Positions 1 to 12,400 are shown, numbered from the stretch's first letter. The stretch is 64,000 nucleotides of DNA from Siniperca chuatsi (GCF_020085105.1 NC_058065.1:1466810-1530809), one strand, 5' to 3'. Notes: a model not told the origin generated them from the letters alone. Program-made: numbers and translations.

Positions 1-76
1 TGTGGTTTTACGTCTCAGCTGCACTCGCACAAAAACACACACACACCTCTCCGTCTGCAGCGATGTTATGAGGCTC

Positions 77-138
<62 letters not shown>

Positions 139-233
139 ATCGCCCAGCCGGAGGACTGATAAGGCACGTCGCCTCGTTTCCCGGGGAAGTCATAATCCAG
201 CAGAGAGAGAAAACGTATCAGCGCTGCTCGATG

Positions 234-282
<49 letters not shown>

Positions 283-298
283 CCGTCTGACAGGCTGC

Positions 299-330
<32 letters not shown>

Positions 331-480
331 CAGAGTGATTGATGGCTGTTAGGGAGCTGGGATTTCAATAACGGCTCTTATCTCCAGACTATTGAAGGAC
401 AGCTGTATGTGCGTGCGTGTGTGTGTGTGTGTGTCATGCTCATCCATCAAACCACACACACACACACACACACCTGGATC
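1..480. repeat. CA/TG microsatellite cluster
   Basis: Several dinucleotide tracts sit close together: (TG)n at 81-135, (AC)n at about 235-281, and shorter CA or TG runs at 300-330, 415-434 and 455-473. Both strands stay open across the tracts only because the repeats encode CV or HT strings, so no protein is inferred. Confidence 0.95.
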
Positions 481-1020
481 TGCAGATTTGAGGCCAAAAT
501 TTCCTGTAAAAACTGTTAATTTCACGTTTTTTAAATGTGCATTTTTAATTTGCGTCAGTATCGACAAACAGCAGCTTGTGTATCGAACCGTCGCACCGAG
601 GGTCAAACACACGACTGGTGTCACTTCAACAATGTAATCAATAACTTTACTGTCACTCACGATTAGTTCCTGATTTGAACGTGTGTGAGATATTTCACAG
701 GTTACATTTACGGAAAATGAAGGGAGTTTAAGACGTTTGAGGTATTTTTCTAAAGGATGTTAACGCAGCGTCTTCGGCCTCGTTAACAGACAGATTTCCC
801 GGCGTTCAGCGGTTAAATAAACAGCGTTTAGTGCCGTTTTTCCCGGCAGGGCTCATTAAAGTTTCATCTCATAAAATATAAATCAGAAGATAATTACAGC
901 CCGGATCAGCTTCAGCGTCCGGCAGCTGGATCATCAATAAAATGACTAAGAAACTATGAATCTCTGAGTCAGAATTATTATAGGACTCGTCATTAAAGCT
1001 GCAAGAAAAGACCTTAAGCT
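481..1020. other. Non-coding stretch, nothing recognised
   Basis: Mixed-composition sequence between the microsatellites and the GC-rich minisatellite. I see no motif, splice-bounded frame or known repeat. Confidence 0.5.
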
Positions 1021-1028
1021 GTGTTTAA

Positions 1029-1342
1029 ACTCGCGCGAGAGCGGCGCAGCATGGCGCGAGAGCGGCGCAGCATGGCGCGAGAGCGGCGCAGCATGGCGCA
1101 GCATGGCGCGAGAGCGGCGCAGCATGGCGCGAGAGCGGCGCAGCATGGCGCGAGAGCGGCGCAGCATGGCGCGAGAGCGGCGCAGCATGGCGCAGCATGG
1201 CGCGAGAGCGGCGCAGCATGGCGCAGCATGGCGCAGCATGGCGCGAGAGCGGCGCAGCATGGCGCAGCATGGCGCAGCATGGCGCGAGAGCGGCGCAGCA
1301 TGGCGCGAGAGCGGCGCAGCATGGCGCGAGAGCGACGCAGCA
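1029..1342. repeat. GC-rich two-module minisatellite
   Basis: A tandem array built from two nested units: a 21-bp unit (GCGCGAGAGCGGCGCAGCAT plus G) and its 10-bp subunit GCGCAGCATG. The units are interspersed, giving a higher-order pattern of single, double and triple short units between long ones. All three frames on both strands stay open because the array carries no stop codon, so the Arg/Ala-rich reading frames here are composition artefacts. The array is CpG-dense, and GCGC sites recur in every unit. Confidence 0.95.
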
Positions 1343-2880
1343 CGCACAGCGGCGTGTTGCTCGTTGCGTCATTCTCCAAAAACCGCCAGGGCGCTGTAAA
1401 AACAAAATATTGCGTGAATAAGCAAGAAGACAACGGGCGTTACCAGAAGAACGTGCTACCTTCGGACGTTTCTGTGCTGAAATGAAAAGGCGCGCGACCG
1501 AGCGACAACTTGCGGAGCGTTTGCGCTCGACGCGAAAGACGCAATGACGTCGATCTCGCGCCTGAACCTAGCTTTAAAGCTACACCGTGGAGTTTTCTTG
1601 TAAGCAAGTTTCTGTTTACATTCGGCGTCTCTCACCAAAACACGTCGTACGCACGAAGATTATCAATTCTCTCGCGTTTAAATTTTTTCTCTGACGTCCG
1701 AATAAGAACCACTCAAGAAGTTTGGCTTCAAGGATCAGAACGTTAACGCCTTAATCCGAATCAATTTAGAGTTTTAATATAACGCTGAACTAAAATAAAA
1801 TATATAACTAAAACAAACTTAACGCAAAATTAATATCCCCGTCACCGTAACCATCATGGCTGCCAATTTACTGAGATTTGTTTTGATGTTCAGAGTCTGC
1901 AGTTCACCTGAAAGGTGTGACATCACCTCTGATCTCTGTGACGTCACATGACCTCCTCTCATATTAACCATCGACAGCTTTAAAAACACGATTCTTTAGC
2001 GTCTAACGTCGTGTCAAACAGTTCCCTCTGTATTTCTTAAATACTGATTTTTTTTAATGAAGTTTGGTTACGTTCGGAAACACTGAGGGAGGTCTGGAAA
2101 CCACTGGACACAGTTTTTAATGTTAGGGCGTGACATCATAATGATGTAAACTGTCCTTTTAACATCTCTGGTTCTGTTGGACCAACCTGAGGAGTCGGGG
2201 CCCCCCGAGGGGCCACATGGCCAACCTGAGGGGTCCAGAGATGATTGAAAAAGACAGACGAGCGAGAAATCGTATATCGTATCGGTATCGCGATATAAAA
2301 ATGACAAACTGTGGAGATGTCGTCCATATCGCCACGTTCACTGAAAATACAACGAAAGCTGCAATAAAAGTCGTAAAAACCGTCAAACAGAAATACTGCA
2401 TCCTGAAATATTATGATATAATCAATATTTGAGTTACTTTAGAATCATTGCGTGCTGATAACTCGTGCTGTTTCATATATAAAGGAGTTCACTGACTGTA
2501 CCAGACTCCCATTGGAATATTATATATATTACAGCATTACCAGAGAAGCTTTACAGCCACGCGCTGAAATATTATTGACTTTGGATTTTATCAGTTTATA
2601 GGAATATTATTCCATAGCGGACACAGTAAAGTTCACAAATGTCAATACTAGAGAAATATTATTAATTGATTGTAGGATTATTGTGAGAGTTATAAATATA
2701 GAAACTGCAATAAATGTCATGAAAAGTCTAATAATGCAGTGATGTTAATAATAAAATAATTAAACTCACCTTCTTCTGCGGAGGGAAGTCCAGTTTTTTA
2801 ATGGTTCAGTGTTATTATTTTAGATTTAAAATCCATCCGGTGAAAACAAGAGGAATCAAAAGTATTTAAAGCTTCTCCTC
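1343..2880. other. Gene-poor stretch
   Basis: No supported gene. A short direct repeat, CCAACCTGAGG followed by GTC, occurs at about 2182-2200 and 2220-2237 and flanks a small G/C palindrome. From about 2400 the sequence becomes AT-rich with many ATT/TAT stretches. Confidence 0.5.
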
Positions 2881-3660
2881 GCGTGCTAAAGTAAATAAAT
2901 CCATCCTCATTGATCTGCCGCGTGGACAGGGGGGGGGGTGGCGTGGACGCGCACGTGCACACCCACAACACACACACACTGCAAAATAAATAAAAAATAA
3001 AGGTGTTTATGAATTGCTCCTGGTGTGAGACACGCAGAGCACGCAAGCGCACAGGTCAGAAGCAAGGAGCCCGGAGCTGAGCAGAACTCCGTTGGAAAAA
3101 CATCAAATTTAAGAACAACAGCAATAAATGAAAGCTGTGAGCGGGCACACACACCTGGACACGCACGCACATTCGCGCGCGCGTGTGCACGCGCCGTCCG
3201 GTACCGGGCTGAACTCTCAGTGTGTGTGTCTGTGTGTGTGTGTGTGCGTGTGTGTGTTCCCTCCGTGAAGTCCCGACAGGAAGCAGCCGCGGGATCAAAT
3301 CCAGAAAAATTCAGCCCGAAAATGAAAAACAAATTTTTTTAAAATAATCCTCCAAGAGCGGAAATATTCCTCAGGGTGTCGCGCGCGCAGCTCGCGGATT
3401 ATTCCACATGTCTTTTCTTTCTTTCCGGTCCCGTCGTCCGTCCGTCCGTCTGTCTGCTGGTTTTACCCTCCTCTTCCTCCTCTTCCTCCACACGGATACA
3501 GCCTCCCTCTCTTCCTCTCCTCCTCCTCCTCCTCCTCCTCCTCCACGTCTCTCTCTGCCGCGCTCGCGCTCCGACGCGTCAAGTCACGCAAAAAACGAAC
3601 CGCCACACTTCCGCTGCGCGCCTTCAGAATAAAAGACGGAGCTCATTTTAATCACTTTAT
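2881..3660. other. GC-rich, promoter-like block with simple repeats
   Basis: CpG-richer than its surroundings. It holds a G-run (about 2930-2938), an alternating CG/TG stretch (3165-3195), a (TG)n tract (about 3219-3258), and a long pyrimidine tract ending in (CTC)n at about 3470-3545. It could be a CpG-island promoter, but no adjacent first exon can be assigned. Confidence 0.4.
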
Positions 3661-3734
3661 ATTCTTCTTCATCCATAATAACATATCAGTTTATTAGTTG
3701 ATTATATTTTGTGTTAATAATCGTAATCTGCAAA

Positions 3735-3890
3735 GTAACTAAAGTTATAAACGTAGTGGAGTAAAAGTATAAGTAGCATAAAATGGAAATAAATAATAAA
3801 AAAAGTACAAGTAGCATAAAATGGAAATACACTCAAGTAAAGTACCTTAAATTTGTATTTAAGTCGCCTATAGTACTTCAGTATACTTTT
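3735..3890. repeat. Dispersed 'AGTAAAAGTA' type repeat
   Basis: Contains two close copies of a motif around TAAGTAGCATAAAATGGAAA followed by ACTCAAGTAAAGTACCTTAAA. From family knowledge, this resembles the short interspersed sequences rich in AGTAAAAGTA that are widespread in percomorph fish. Related pieces occur at 8500-8600 and 37560-37760. Confidence 0.5.
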
Positions 3891-4045
3891 TTTTTTAACT
3901 TATACCCCTTTTCAGTTTGTTAATTAATTAAACGACTGTCGCTGGCGAGCTAACGGCTAACATGCTAGCACTCGCCACAATAACTCCCGGAGCTTCTTTC
4001 TCTGTTCTGAGCCGTTTCCTCCTCCACATAGCTGACATTTTGTCT

Positions 4046-4470
4046 CAGGGTTGTACATAATTTCAATATACAGTTTAAGTGAGCGGATTCTCCAAGCTAA
4101 CGATCTCGCTAATCGTGAGTTAGCTTGGTTGCTAATAGGACAATGAGTGTCCACAGTGTGTTAAAAGCTGTATTAGTACGATGTCGTGCCTCCTAACTGT
4201 TGTGTTTATACTCTGACAGAGGAGCTGGATGTTAGCTAACATGCTAAGCTACAATAGCCTCCTCCATCTTGTACATAATTTCAATATACAGTTTAAGTGA
4301 AGGGATTCTCAAGGCTAACGATCTCGCTAATTGTGAGTTAGCTTGGTTGCTAATAAGACAATAAGTGCGATGTCGTGCCTCCTAACTGTTGTGGGGCAGT
4401 TTATACTCTGACACAGGAGCTGGATGTTAGCTAACATGCTAAGCTACAATAGCCTCCTCCATCTTGGAGT
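4046..4470. repeat. Tandem duplication of a ~210-bp unit
   Basis: Two adjacent direct copies (about 4046-4267 and 4268-4470). Both begin with TTGTACATAATTTCAATATA and end with CTACAATAGCCTCCTCCATC. The first copy has an extra stretch of about 25 bases after GACAATGAGTG; the second has GGGGCAG inserted. High identity suggests a recent tandem duplication. No coding potential is seen. Confidence 0.9.
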
Positions 4471-5329
4471 CCGCGGCCCCCCCTTCGCTCGAAGGTCAGC
4501 TCTGTCAAGACGGCTTGTTATTGGTGAATTCACCAAAGTTGAACTCGCCACAAAATATTTGCGGGTATTTATTTACTTTACTTTATTTTATTCAAAGTGA
4601 GGTTTTATATTTTAAATGTTTTATTTATTTTAGCATGGGATAATAAAATTAAAGTCACAAAGAAAAAAGAATGAAAATAAATGAAAAGACGTCCAAATCT
4701 AATCTCAATATTACTATTAAAATATTACTCAATATTACTATTAAAAATAACAGAAATTTGCAAATTCCTGTAAAAACAAAACTTCTTGCCAAAAGTTTTA
4801 AATGCGGTACTTTTATTTTGAAATCAGCATTGCATTCATTATGGTGCTATTCAGGATAAACAATGCCGACTTCACACAGCTCCGTGTATCGATACTTTCA
4901 TTTCCTTTAACAATTCCTTATTGTTGGAATTGAAACTGGACAGATGTGAACTTCTGAGAGCAGATTGGCGCTGAAGTTATTTTACTTTATTTTTTATTTA
5001 TACACCAAAAAGTAAAGAGATTCGTCTTCCTCTCAGTTTGGGAAAAAAAAAACAACACACACACACACACACACAAAACAATTCATCAATACATAACCAA
5101 TCAAAAAGCATCAGATCAGTATATTTATTATTATTATTTAATATTAGTTTTTTAGAGTGATTCTGAGAGCAGTTAAATTATATCTCTATGTTATTATTGT
5201 TATTTACGTCATATATGTTCAATTTGTGCTGATCAATAACCTAAAACAGAGGCAAAATAAAGTACATGAAGCCCCCCCACACACACACACACACTCAGTC
5301 CTCAGTGCGTTACACCACAGCGCCTCCTA
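4471..5329. other. AT-rich non-coding stretch
   Basis: Nothing recognised apart from short (CA)n tracts near 5055-5074 and 5276-5294. Confidence 0.5.
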
Positions 5330-6139
5330 GTGGAGCCACACAGTACTGCAATCCTCCACAGCACTACTGTCTGTAAATACTACAACTGCTCCTGCACAAA
5401 AACATTATGCAAACCGCTGAAAGTACGACTGCGGCAGGTCCAGCCGAGCGCCAGCTCCGCCACGACTAACACTACTGCACGGACTGCGGTCGTACTGCGC
5501 CGATCTATCGCAGCTGATCGTCATCCGATTGATCACAATAGATCCAAAATAACTGGATTTACATCACCTCTGCTTTATCACAACTACTGCTAGTACTCGT
5601 GTACTGAAGACTTGGATCAAGATCCCCTATACGGACCTGCAGGCACTGGACCGAACCGGATCTGGACTCGCTTGCGCTCGTGTATCAATCATTGCCCTTT
5701 CCGCCCTGTTGGGCCACTTGAAAAGCTCGGGGAGCTGAACTGTACACGCATTACGTATAATCGCCGTACGCATTTCCACATTCTGTGTTTCCGTTTGCGT
5801 GCGGCGTTGTAATGGTTTGTGAAGTACCGTCTGCAGCTGCTATCAATAACTACAACCGTATCTTACGCTACCATGACGACAAGTACCCCTGCTCCTTCCG
5901 CGAGTACAGCTACTACTGCCAGTACTACACCGAGTCCTGTTGATATCACATATATTACTACTACTGCTATTACTGCTACTTTATACTACAACAACAACTA
6001 ACTACTACTATTCTAATTAAAATGACAAATACTGCCACTGGCACTAGTTACTGCAACAATACCCAAAGTACCACTACTGCTACAGTTGCTATATTACTGC
6101 TACAATTACAGTGAGCGCTACTGCTGCTACTGCTATTAT

Positions 6140-6215
6140 AATAAATAAATAATAATAATAATAAAACTTTATTTATAGAGCACTTATCAAAACAAAGTAC
6201 AAGAATTGAACACAT
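6140..6215 (-). mobile_element. LINE 3' tail remnant
   Basis: The sequence from AATAATAATAATAAAACTTT through GAGCACTTATCAAAACAAAG is the reverse complement of the 3' terminus of the LINE at 34.69-36.02 kb (about 35937-36005). This is a 5'-truncated insertion of the same family, in minus orientation. Confidence 0.75.
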
Positions 6216-7149
6216 GCCTGCGTCTATTCACAGTTACTACCTCATCTCACACTACTACTTAAAAATACTTCAACTACGGCTACTATTCTAATTAAAGTAC
6301 GACAAATACTACTACTGCCATTGAAAGTGCTGTTACTTTACTGCAAATACTACTACTTCTTCCACTTCTTCAGTTTCCAGCAAATGTTACTGATAATAAA
6401 CAATAAGTCAGTGCGTTGTCCTCCTAAGTGACACAAACGATTATTTATTAATCTGTTTGCACACTACGTTACGGGGACCGACGTCCCCACGAGGCCACTG
6501 CACAGTCAGCTCAAGCTTTGGTTTTTTGGTTAACTCTCGACTCACTGGTCTAATGTTAAACAACCAGTGTGAAACTCTGGCCAGCTCTGCAGCCAGACAG
6601 GAAACGCGCAGCATGAGACTGTGGTCAGCTCTCTACTTCCTGTTTTCAGTCTTCTTCCTGGCACATCACACGCCTTTTCAAAACGACGACAGAGGGCAAC
6701 AAACTTTAAATTAAATTACTGCTTTGAAAAAAAAAGTGTGATTGTGTTAGAATCTACATGTTTACTTGAATAATTTCAAACTAACACTATTACTACTCCA
6801 ATTAAAACTATCACAAATGTGCTCACACTGCTACTACAAATACTATTACTACTGTTTCTATTGTACAAGTACTGCTTCTGCTACTGTGTCTATAACTCCT
6901 TTAAGTGCTGCTACTGTTGTACTACTACTACTAATTATTCCAACAATACTGCCATTGCTTCTGTTAGTACTTCTACTATTAATGCTACTATTGATAGTAT
7001 GAGAAATACTACTGCCATTAATACAACAACTACTACTACTATTGCTGCTGCAATCTCTGCAAGTGCTACTGCTTCTATCACTATATATTGATACTACAAC
7101 TAATATTACAGCTGCTATAACGTCCACCACCATTACTGCTACAACTATA

Positions 7150-7225
7150 ATAACAATAATAATAAAATAATAATAATAATGATATATTTTATTTGTATGG
7201 CGCTTTAAAGAGTACTCAAAGGCAC
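7150..7225 (-). mobile_element. Possible second LINE/SINE 3' tail
   Basis: An (AAT)n tract followed by TTTATTTGTATGGCGCTTTA resembles the reverse complement of a LINE/SINE 3' end with a trinucleotide tail. It is more diverged than the copy at 6140. Confidence 0.45.
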
Positions 7226-7420
7226 TACTACCAAAGCGACATACAAATTACTACTATTGCTAATACTATACCAATTAAAACTCAATCACATATACGACTA
7301 CTAGCGCACTACTGCTATTAATACTGCTATGTCATACTACCAATTCAATGCTACTACGACTATTTGCACGTAATTTAACTTAGCTGTATTATAGTGTTTT
7401 ATATTTTGATTTGCACATCT

Positions 7421-8754
7421 CTTATTTCTTACTAGAAATAATTGTCTCGTTGCGGACTTATTTTATTATTATTTCTATTTCTACATCTATCTTTTAATCT
7501 GTTTACACACTCGCCACATGATCAGTTGGTTTTTGGTTAAGAATAGGGAACTAGTAGTGGTTATGGTTAATATAATGGTGAGTCTCAGGGAATTCGTGTC
7601 CTTCTAAGACAAAGACAAGTTTGCGTGTGGGTGTTAGACATCGTGGATGTCATATGACGGTCAGTCCATCTGCCGTGCAGACAAAACAAACTTAGTTTCA
7701 CTCTACTCAGATTTCTGGGGAATTTATTTAAAATTTTCCAGTGTCCAGTTCCGTGTTGATGTCTCTTGACTTTTGACCGCTGTGGTAAAACACTGACATG
7801 AGTCTTGTTGCCACATGATGATGATCATGATGTCATTGAGAAATTAGCTGATTCACACCGTGTGGCAACAGCCAAAAGGTACTTTTAAACATTTAAACCT
7901 CAAATAAACTTAAACTGAAGCAATTCATAATTACAAACACATGAACAATTAATATAAAATGACAAATAGTTAATTTGCTGCTAACTTTGACCTACTTAGG
8001 TACACAAATGTCTATGTTCATCATCACCTTAGGTTTCTATCAGACTGAAGTGTGAAGTCTAAAATGAGGATGTGGCTTCACAGTTTTTCATTAGCATGAA
8101 TTTCAGTTGAGCTGTGGTTAAAAAGCTCCCTGAAAGTCTCCATAACTAAAAATAACCACATTATATTTACTCTGATACTGAAGTTACTTTACTTCTACAA
8201 CCACTATTAATGCCACTGTCAGGTGATTATACACAAATGAAACCATACTCTGCCAACTGTCAAGTTACTTACAAGTACAGCAAAAAACAAACTTTTTTCT
8301 TTGTCCAGGAGAGGTGTCCTCTTTTCAAGACATGGGCCCATAAAAGTAAATAGGTAACCTAGACGCAAAGAGTACGTTTACTCAAGTATTTAAAGGTCCA
8401 GTGTGGAGGATTTAGTGGCATCTAGCAGTGAAATTGCAGTTTCTGCAGCTGCTCCTAAATGTTCCACACTGGAGCTTTAAGTACAATTTCGAGGTAGTTG
8501 TACTTTGAGTATTTGCATGTTATGCATTGCACTACATTTTGTAGGCAAATATTGTACTTTTTACTCCACTACATTTATTTAATAACTTTAGTTGCGTTGC
8601 AGATTTATATTATTCAAACAAAATATCAATCACTTAATAAATTCTGATATATTATTATAGGTTAAGCTACCCAGCAGTATATAGAGTAGTTAGCAGCTTT
8701 AACAGCTGCAACATTAAAGTGGTCAGAGCGTTGCTTTTCCAGTTAAAAGGTTGG
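7421..8754. other. Non-coding stretch with dispersed repeats
   Basis: No gene. From about 8391 the sequence TTAAAGGTCCAGTGTGGAGG, and at 8548-8600 the sequence TACTTTTTACTCCACTACAT, match short interspersed sequences that I recall as common in percomorph genomes (family knowledge, not searched). Confidence 0.5.
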
Positions 8755-9075
8755 TGTTGGATGTCAGGCCGAGGACAAATTCAGACACTGCCGAGTAATG
8801 AAAACATTCATACATTACAGGTAAAAAATTGACTACGGTCTTGAAGGTCTGAAGTTGCCAACTAGCAGCACTTACAGGAAGCATTTCACAGTAACTCTGA
8901 ATCTTAAACAGACAGATCTGAGGTCGTCTTAAAGTTTAGTAAGACTCAAAAGTTTTCCCTTTTAATGGTCTTCTCATCCACAAATAAATCACATTTTGAG
9001 CTGTGATATCTTGGTAGAAATGACTTCTTGATTATCTCTAGCACTCTGCTGAAGTATGTTACTAGTTCCCAGGGT
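8755..9075. repeat. Diverged duplicate block, copy 1
   Basis: Shares colinear motifs with 10905-11235: CAGGCCgaGGACAA, GCAGCACTTACAGGAA, CGTCTTAAAGTTTAG, TTTTAATGGTCTTCTCA and CACATTTTGAGCT. The two blocks lie about 2.15 kb apart in direct orientation and are strongly diverged. Confidence 0.7.
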
Positions 9076-10904
9076 GCACTGCTGTTTTCACAGCCCTTTC
9101 AGGTGCCTATGTTTCAGGACGTTCTTGTTTTTCTTCTGGTTGGGACCATTAAAGAGTTAAGAACGTAAGATGTTTACATTCAACAGTCTCTTGAGGTTTT
9201 GTGATGTGTGATGGAGCGATGACACACGACGCCACAAGAGGCCTCATGCACGTCAACAGAAACTTCGTAAGAACCACTAAAAAGTTGATGTACGAATGAG
9301 GTGGATTTAAAATATTACATGAGAGTGTGTTACAGTGCAATCAGTAAAATGACAGATAGTCATTTATCTGTTTTGAAAGGTTTCAACTCAATAAGAAATT
9401 AGCATACAGCTGTGGTGTCAGCTCTGACACAAAAAACAGGAAGTTCTTAACGCTTTACCAAAAGCAACCTGGCATTGGACTTTTTACTTTTAACAGTATT
9501 TTTACACTGTAGTATTGCTCCTTTTACTTCAGAATACTTCTTCCACCACTGAAAATTATAGAAACAAATGCTCAGAGTTGGCTGCTGCGGTGCTGTAGGG
9601 GTGCACGAGAAATAAATATATGGTAAGATTAAAGTCGAGTTTTCCATGTTTTCAATGAGTTTCTGTTTGCTCAAACCAAACAAAATTGTGCGAATCATAT
9701 GTTATGCCGAAGCAATACTCTGGAAGGAACATGGGAACAATTCGCGTGTAGCTTTTTGACGGGGCAGTCTGAGGATGAGGAATCTTTCAACTTGTTGTGT
9801 ACATGTCTTTCTTACAAATGTGACCAAACTGTTGAGATGTCATTTACATCTTGCAGAGATCACACCAAAACCTACACTTGTGGTTTGGAAGATCTGTTGA
9901 CGCCGGCAAACATGCAACTTCAGTTCGGAGAAAAGAAAGCATGAACACAAGGTCGAAAAGGTTGTAAGTGGACTAGTTCTTTCTGGAGCTTTTAACCACA
10001 TTTATTATCTCTGGAACAGTCAAAACCTCCAGAAAAATCTAGATAGAGGCTGAGATTTGTTTTTAAACTACTGTTTCCACAGCCCAACACTGATGCTCAA
10101 ACAAACATTTAGACTTTAAACAGCAACACCTCATTGTGGTTATTCACACATACGTTGTTCAGGAACTTGTACTTTTTACATCTGAAACCTTTCGTAATCA
10201 CAGAAGAAAACTGTGAGAATGATGACTTGCTGCAGTTTAAACACACATAACTTTATTTTAAAATCTAGTGGAGATCCCAAAGTTTCCAATGATACCACAT
10301 CAAGCTGAATTTTGAGGGAAATCTGTCTAAAATCAAGCAGCAAACTGTAGAATATTTGATGCAATGGTGCAGCCATAAACAACATGCAGTCTTGGGTGTG
10401 AATATTTCACTCAGTGTGGAAACATCTTACAGCAGCTGGAACAAGACGAGCGCCTATGAGATAATGTTACTTAAAGGTTACATTTGAATTGAGAGGTTAA
10501 TTTGGTCTTCATGCCCCCACCATCTGACCACAGAGCTGTTGGTTTCATAAACCTCTCCTCCCACAGTGCAGCTCAACAGCAGAAAAATTTGTTCTATCCA
10601 AAATAGAAACCAGCATAAATTGCGTTTAAAATATTTAAGGAACTGAGATACAGTACATACCAGTCAAAATGAGAACTTTATTGTACTGTACACACAGTCA
10701 GTGGAGTAAAACTCAAAAGTAATCAAAAGCTAACATGAAGGCAAAGAGCTGAGAGGAGTCCTACAAAGTCCTGTTAATCCTTTAAACACCACACCTGCTG
10801 TATTTAGTTACATTTCGGCTTGTTATTTGGGAAAGTTAAGGATGTTTAGTTTAATAATTGCGATTAATGATTTTTGTGAAATCAGGCCCAAGCCGTGGTC
10901 ACAA
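9076..10904. other. No recognised gene
   Basis: The longest plus-strand frame starting at an ATG here (9699-9944, 81 codons) has scattered Cys residues but no domain that I recognise and no clear flanking splice sites. Confidence 0.4.
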
Positions 10905-11235
10905 TGTTACATTACCAGTTGAAAAGCTGAAGTTGAAGGTCAGGCCACGGACAACTTTAGACACTTGAGTACATGGGAGGTCCAAAATGTTGCCAACTAA
11001 GCAGCACTTACAGGAAATATTTTATGGCAACTGTGACTCATTGTAGACTCAGATCTGAGGCCGTCTTAAAGTTTAGCACAAGGATAAATGTGTAACTGAA
11101 ACGTTTTCTTAACCTTTTAATGGTCTTCTCAACTGTTTGGTAGAGCACATTTTGAGCTCTGGTATCTCGGTGAAACATTTATTGTACTCAACCTGGTAGA
11201 ACACTTGTAGCACTCCTCTTTAGCATGTTAAAATG
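10905..11235. repeat. Diverged duplicate block, copy 2
   Basis: Counterpart of 8755-9075, with the same order of shared motifs. Together they indicate an old tandem duplication with a period of about 2.15 kb. Confidence 0.7.
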
Positions 11236-11329
11236 CAAAAATGCATTGTTTGTACAACATTTTCAGGGGCCTTTGACATTTCTGCAACAGCTTTCAAACT
11301 GAAATTTCACAGACAGCAGGAGAATCAAT

Positions 11330-11985
11330 GCCTTTAGTTTTTTTGTCTTAACTGCAGGCCTTCAAAAGGTCTTAAAAAGCTTGAATTTAGTTTCCTCCAA
11401 ACAAAAAAAGCCTTAAAAAAGGTATTAATGTGTGGGATCTGCAGGTCATCAAAAGTCTTTAAAAGTACTGAGCTTCCTACAGAAAGTCCTTAGAAGGTAT
11501 TAAAACGTCTTAAATGTAATGAACAAAGGTGTTACATCTTGTCTCTTGCAGTAGGCTGTAACGTTAGCTAGAAAATGTTTCTGTATGTGACTGCAGGCTG
11601 TCAGGAGACGTTACACCTCTAAACTAACAGAGCGATTGTTGGAGTTTCAGTCAAACACTATCACTGCAGCAGCTAGTAAGCTCATCATCTTATAATGTAC
11701 AAGTCAGGATTTTAACAAAAACTTCAATGATTAAATGAATCAATGATTAAATTAATTCAAGTTCATACTTATTAATAACCGGTTAGACTGTGAAACAGGC
11801 ATTGCATTGCATTCTATGTGGTATTAAAAAGCTCTTAAAAAGTCTTACATTTAACTTGGTGAACCTGCAGAAACCCTGTAATGTTTGTTCTGGATGTGAA
11901 GCAAATTTTCATCTTGCTTTTTCAACAAGTTCGAAGAACAACAAAAAAGGTTGTTGTCACCGCGATGGTTAAGGTTTGGTGAAAA
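11330..11985. repeat. AAAAGTCTTAAA-rich segment and first copy of a duplicated block
   Basis: Repeated imperfect AAAAGTCTTAAA motifs span 11350-11520. The following block at about 11862-11975 (GAACCTGCAG, GTTTGTTCTGGATGTGAAGC, CACCGCGATGGTTAAGGTTT) is repeated with small indels at 12589-12708. Confidence 0.65.
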
Positions 11986-11999
11986 TGGGCTCTTATCAG

Positions 12000-12400
12000 A
12001 AACTTTTTCTTCCTTCATGGTGAGATAAGTGTTCTTCACTTCCTATTTCACGAGGTGATACGCGGTGCATGTCACGTCTGGTAATCTAAACGCCAAATTC
12101 CAAATTTCATCAGACGCTCAACAACCGGAAGTTAAGGCTGCTCCCTCCCAGATATTCAGGTGATCCATGACAGGGATACTTAGAGTTGTGGGAGTACTTC
12201 TTAAATATTTATGACGAGAAAACAGGAAGTGAAGCTCTGAACGCTTCAACCCTCCCTCAAAACCACAAGAGGCCGACCAGATGTCAGACACACTGCTCAG
12301 ACCACAAGACGCCTGTCTCCTCTGGGTTTGTTGTTTGTTGTCTATAAAAGTCAGATACCAGAACTTCTGCAATACCTTTCAAACTAAAGTCTGACAGACA
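12000..12400. repeat. Remnant 5' flank of a third Ig-receptor unit
   Basis: The sequence from GTTCTTCACTTCCTATTT through CATCAGACGCTCAACAACCG to CACAAGAGGCCGACCAGATG is colinear with 16805-17110, the region just upstream (minus strand) of Ig receptor copy 1. A shorter piece of the same flank lies at 22570-22680 upstream of copy 2. No Ig exon is found on the gene-proximal side of this flank (below 12.0 kb), so the matching gene was deleted or never included in the duplication. Confidence 0.75.

Larger units (their letters stand above)
5330..7420. repeat. Degenerate ACT/GCT trinucleotide-rich tract
   Basis: About 2 kb dominated by imperfect TAC/TACT/TGC trinucleotides, densest at 5860-6110, 6230-6360, 6780-7160 and 7240-7370. 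Two LINE 3' tails are embedded in it. The long Thr/Ala/Ser or Leu/Tyr-rich reading frames are repeat artefacts. A less repetitive island at about 6435-6720 carries an 85-codon plus-strand frame with no recognisable domain, which I do not call as a gene. Reverse-complement versions of the same motif recur beside the Ig genes at 13.2-13.7, 18.2-18.8 and 22.9-23.6 kb. Confidence 0.8.

Noticed and set aside
2-352. Long overlapping reading frames rich in CV or HT
   Set aside because: Pure translation of (TG)n and (AC)n microsatellites; open on both strands.
946-1485. Several Arg/Ala/Cys-rich frames of more than 100 codons on both strands
   Set aside because: All derive from the stop-free GC-rich minisatellite; no conserved domain or splice context.
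6819-7133. Leu/Tyr/Thr-rich hydrophobic proteins
   Set aside because: Translations of the degenerate TAC/TGC tract.
9699-9944. 81-codon Cys-containing frame as a gene
   Set aside because: No domain, no convincing splice sites or neighbours; length is expected by chance.
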